From the NCBI GenBank assembly GCA_958510875.1, contig OY294069.1, forward strand, positions 175,194,868 through 175,258,867: a stretch of 64,000 nt of DNA, in the 5' to 3' direction. The notes under the pieces are model-generated. The model had not been told where the DNA came from, searched no databases, and worked only from the letters and a program-made list of their open reading frames with translations. Source of the stretch: Endomychus coccineus. Its lineage: Eukaryota > Arthropoda > Insecta > Coleoptera > Endomychidae. The translations under genes and the position numbers were made by a program. Shown here one piece after another: positions 63,801-64,000 of this stretch. Numbering within the stretch: position 1 is the stretch's first letter; each line of letters starts with the position of its first letter.

Positions 63801-64000
63801 CACATCAACCTTAGGTTCACCCTGGGCAAATTCGCAAACCGTTTTCGAGGCAGAAATGGAGACCATCCTAGATAAAGCAAAGTCTGCTAAATAGCTAGAT
63901 AAAATGCGTCGAATACCAAGGCCGCTCTGGTGACCCTAGCAGTCCCAAAAATTGCACATTAAGGCTGAAGACAGTATTGTGAATAAGTTTATTCAGAAAC
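63801..64000 (+). pseudogene. Possible LINE RNase H scrap at the window end
   Basis: SQTVFEAEMETILDKAKSAK resembles the FQAE block of LINE RNase H domains. A stop follows. Cut by the window edge. Confidence 0.3.

Overview
The window is animal nuclear DNA, most likely from an insect. It is AT-rich, has GT-AG introns, and carries insect-type transposons: Penelope-like elements, non-LTR (LINE) retroelements, mariner/DUF4817 transposons and foldback elements. I cannot name the species; a beetle is a guess from general character only.

Host gene. One large minus-strand gene fills 36281 down to 4004. It encodes a polydactyl C2H2 zinc-finger protein. I traced 17 consistently phased coding exons plus one exon (26655-26748) whose phase does not fit. 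The start codon is at 36279-36281. The last exon seen (4004-4509) ends inside a finger, so the gene continues to the left. About 25 fingers are visible in roughly 1,430 codons, and many introns split a finger. The layout resembles ZNF236-type proteins, but that identity is tentative.

Introns of this gene. Nearly all other DNA between 4 and 36 kb is mobile or repeated. 1.0-3.95 kb is a 204-bp tandem array. 4.6-6.35 kb holds two Penelope-like (PLE) fragments in inverted orientation. 6.5-8.7 kb is a DUF4817-type transposon with very long inverted repeats. 9.8-10.75, 11.15-11.95, 15.95-17.58, 30.3-31.2 and 32.15-34.4 kb are foldback elements. 13.5-14.7 kb is a 100-bp minisatellite in which most units carry an exact or near-exact tRNA-Ser primer-binding site. 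19.48-24.55 kb is a 5-kb inverted composite, with a tyrosine-recombinase gene at each end and GIY-YIG PLE sequence in the middle.

Intergenic part, 36.3-64 kb. No host gene is convincing here. It holds a 1.7-kb direct duplication (38.6-42.1 kb), a dead mariner (45.5-46.76 kb), several LINE pieces on both strands, PLE remnants, a 1.7-kb foldback (49.1-50.8 kb), and a 333-bp tandem array built from a PLE 3' tail (58.7-61.9 kb). A small ORF with a signal-peptide-like start (51477-51692) and a possible 5' UTR exon (57700-58123) are the only candidate host features.

Main points of interest are: (1) the inverted tyrosine-recombinase/PLE composite; (2) hammerhead-ribozyme-like motifs in several PLE families, one defined as a 161-bp mobile unit by a 10-bp target-site duplication; (3) the primer-binding-site minisatellite that starts at a splice donor; (4) a GGTCGCTGA core motif shared by otherwise unrelated foldback elements, some of which keep protein-coding scraps in their loops.
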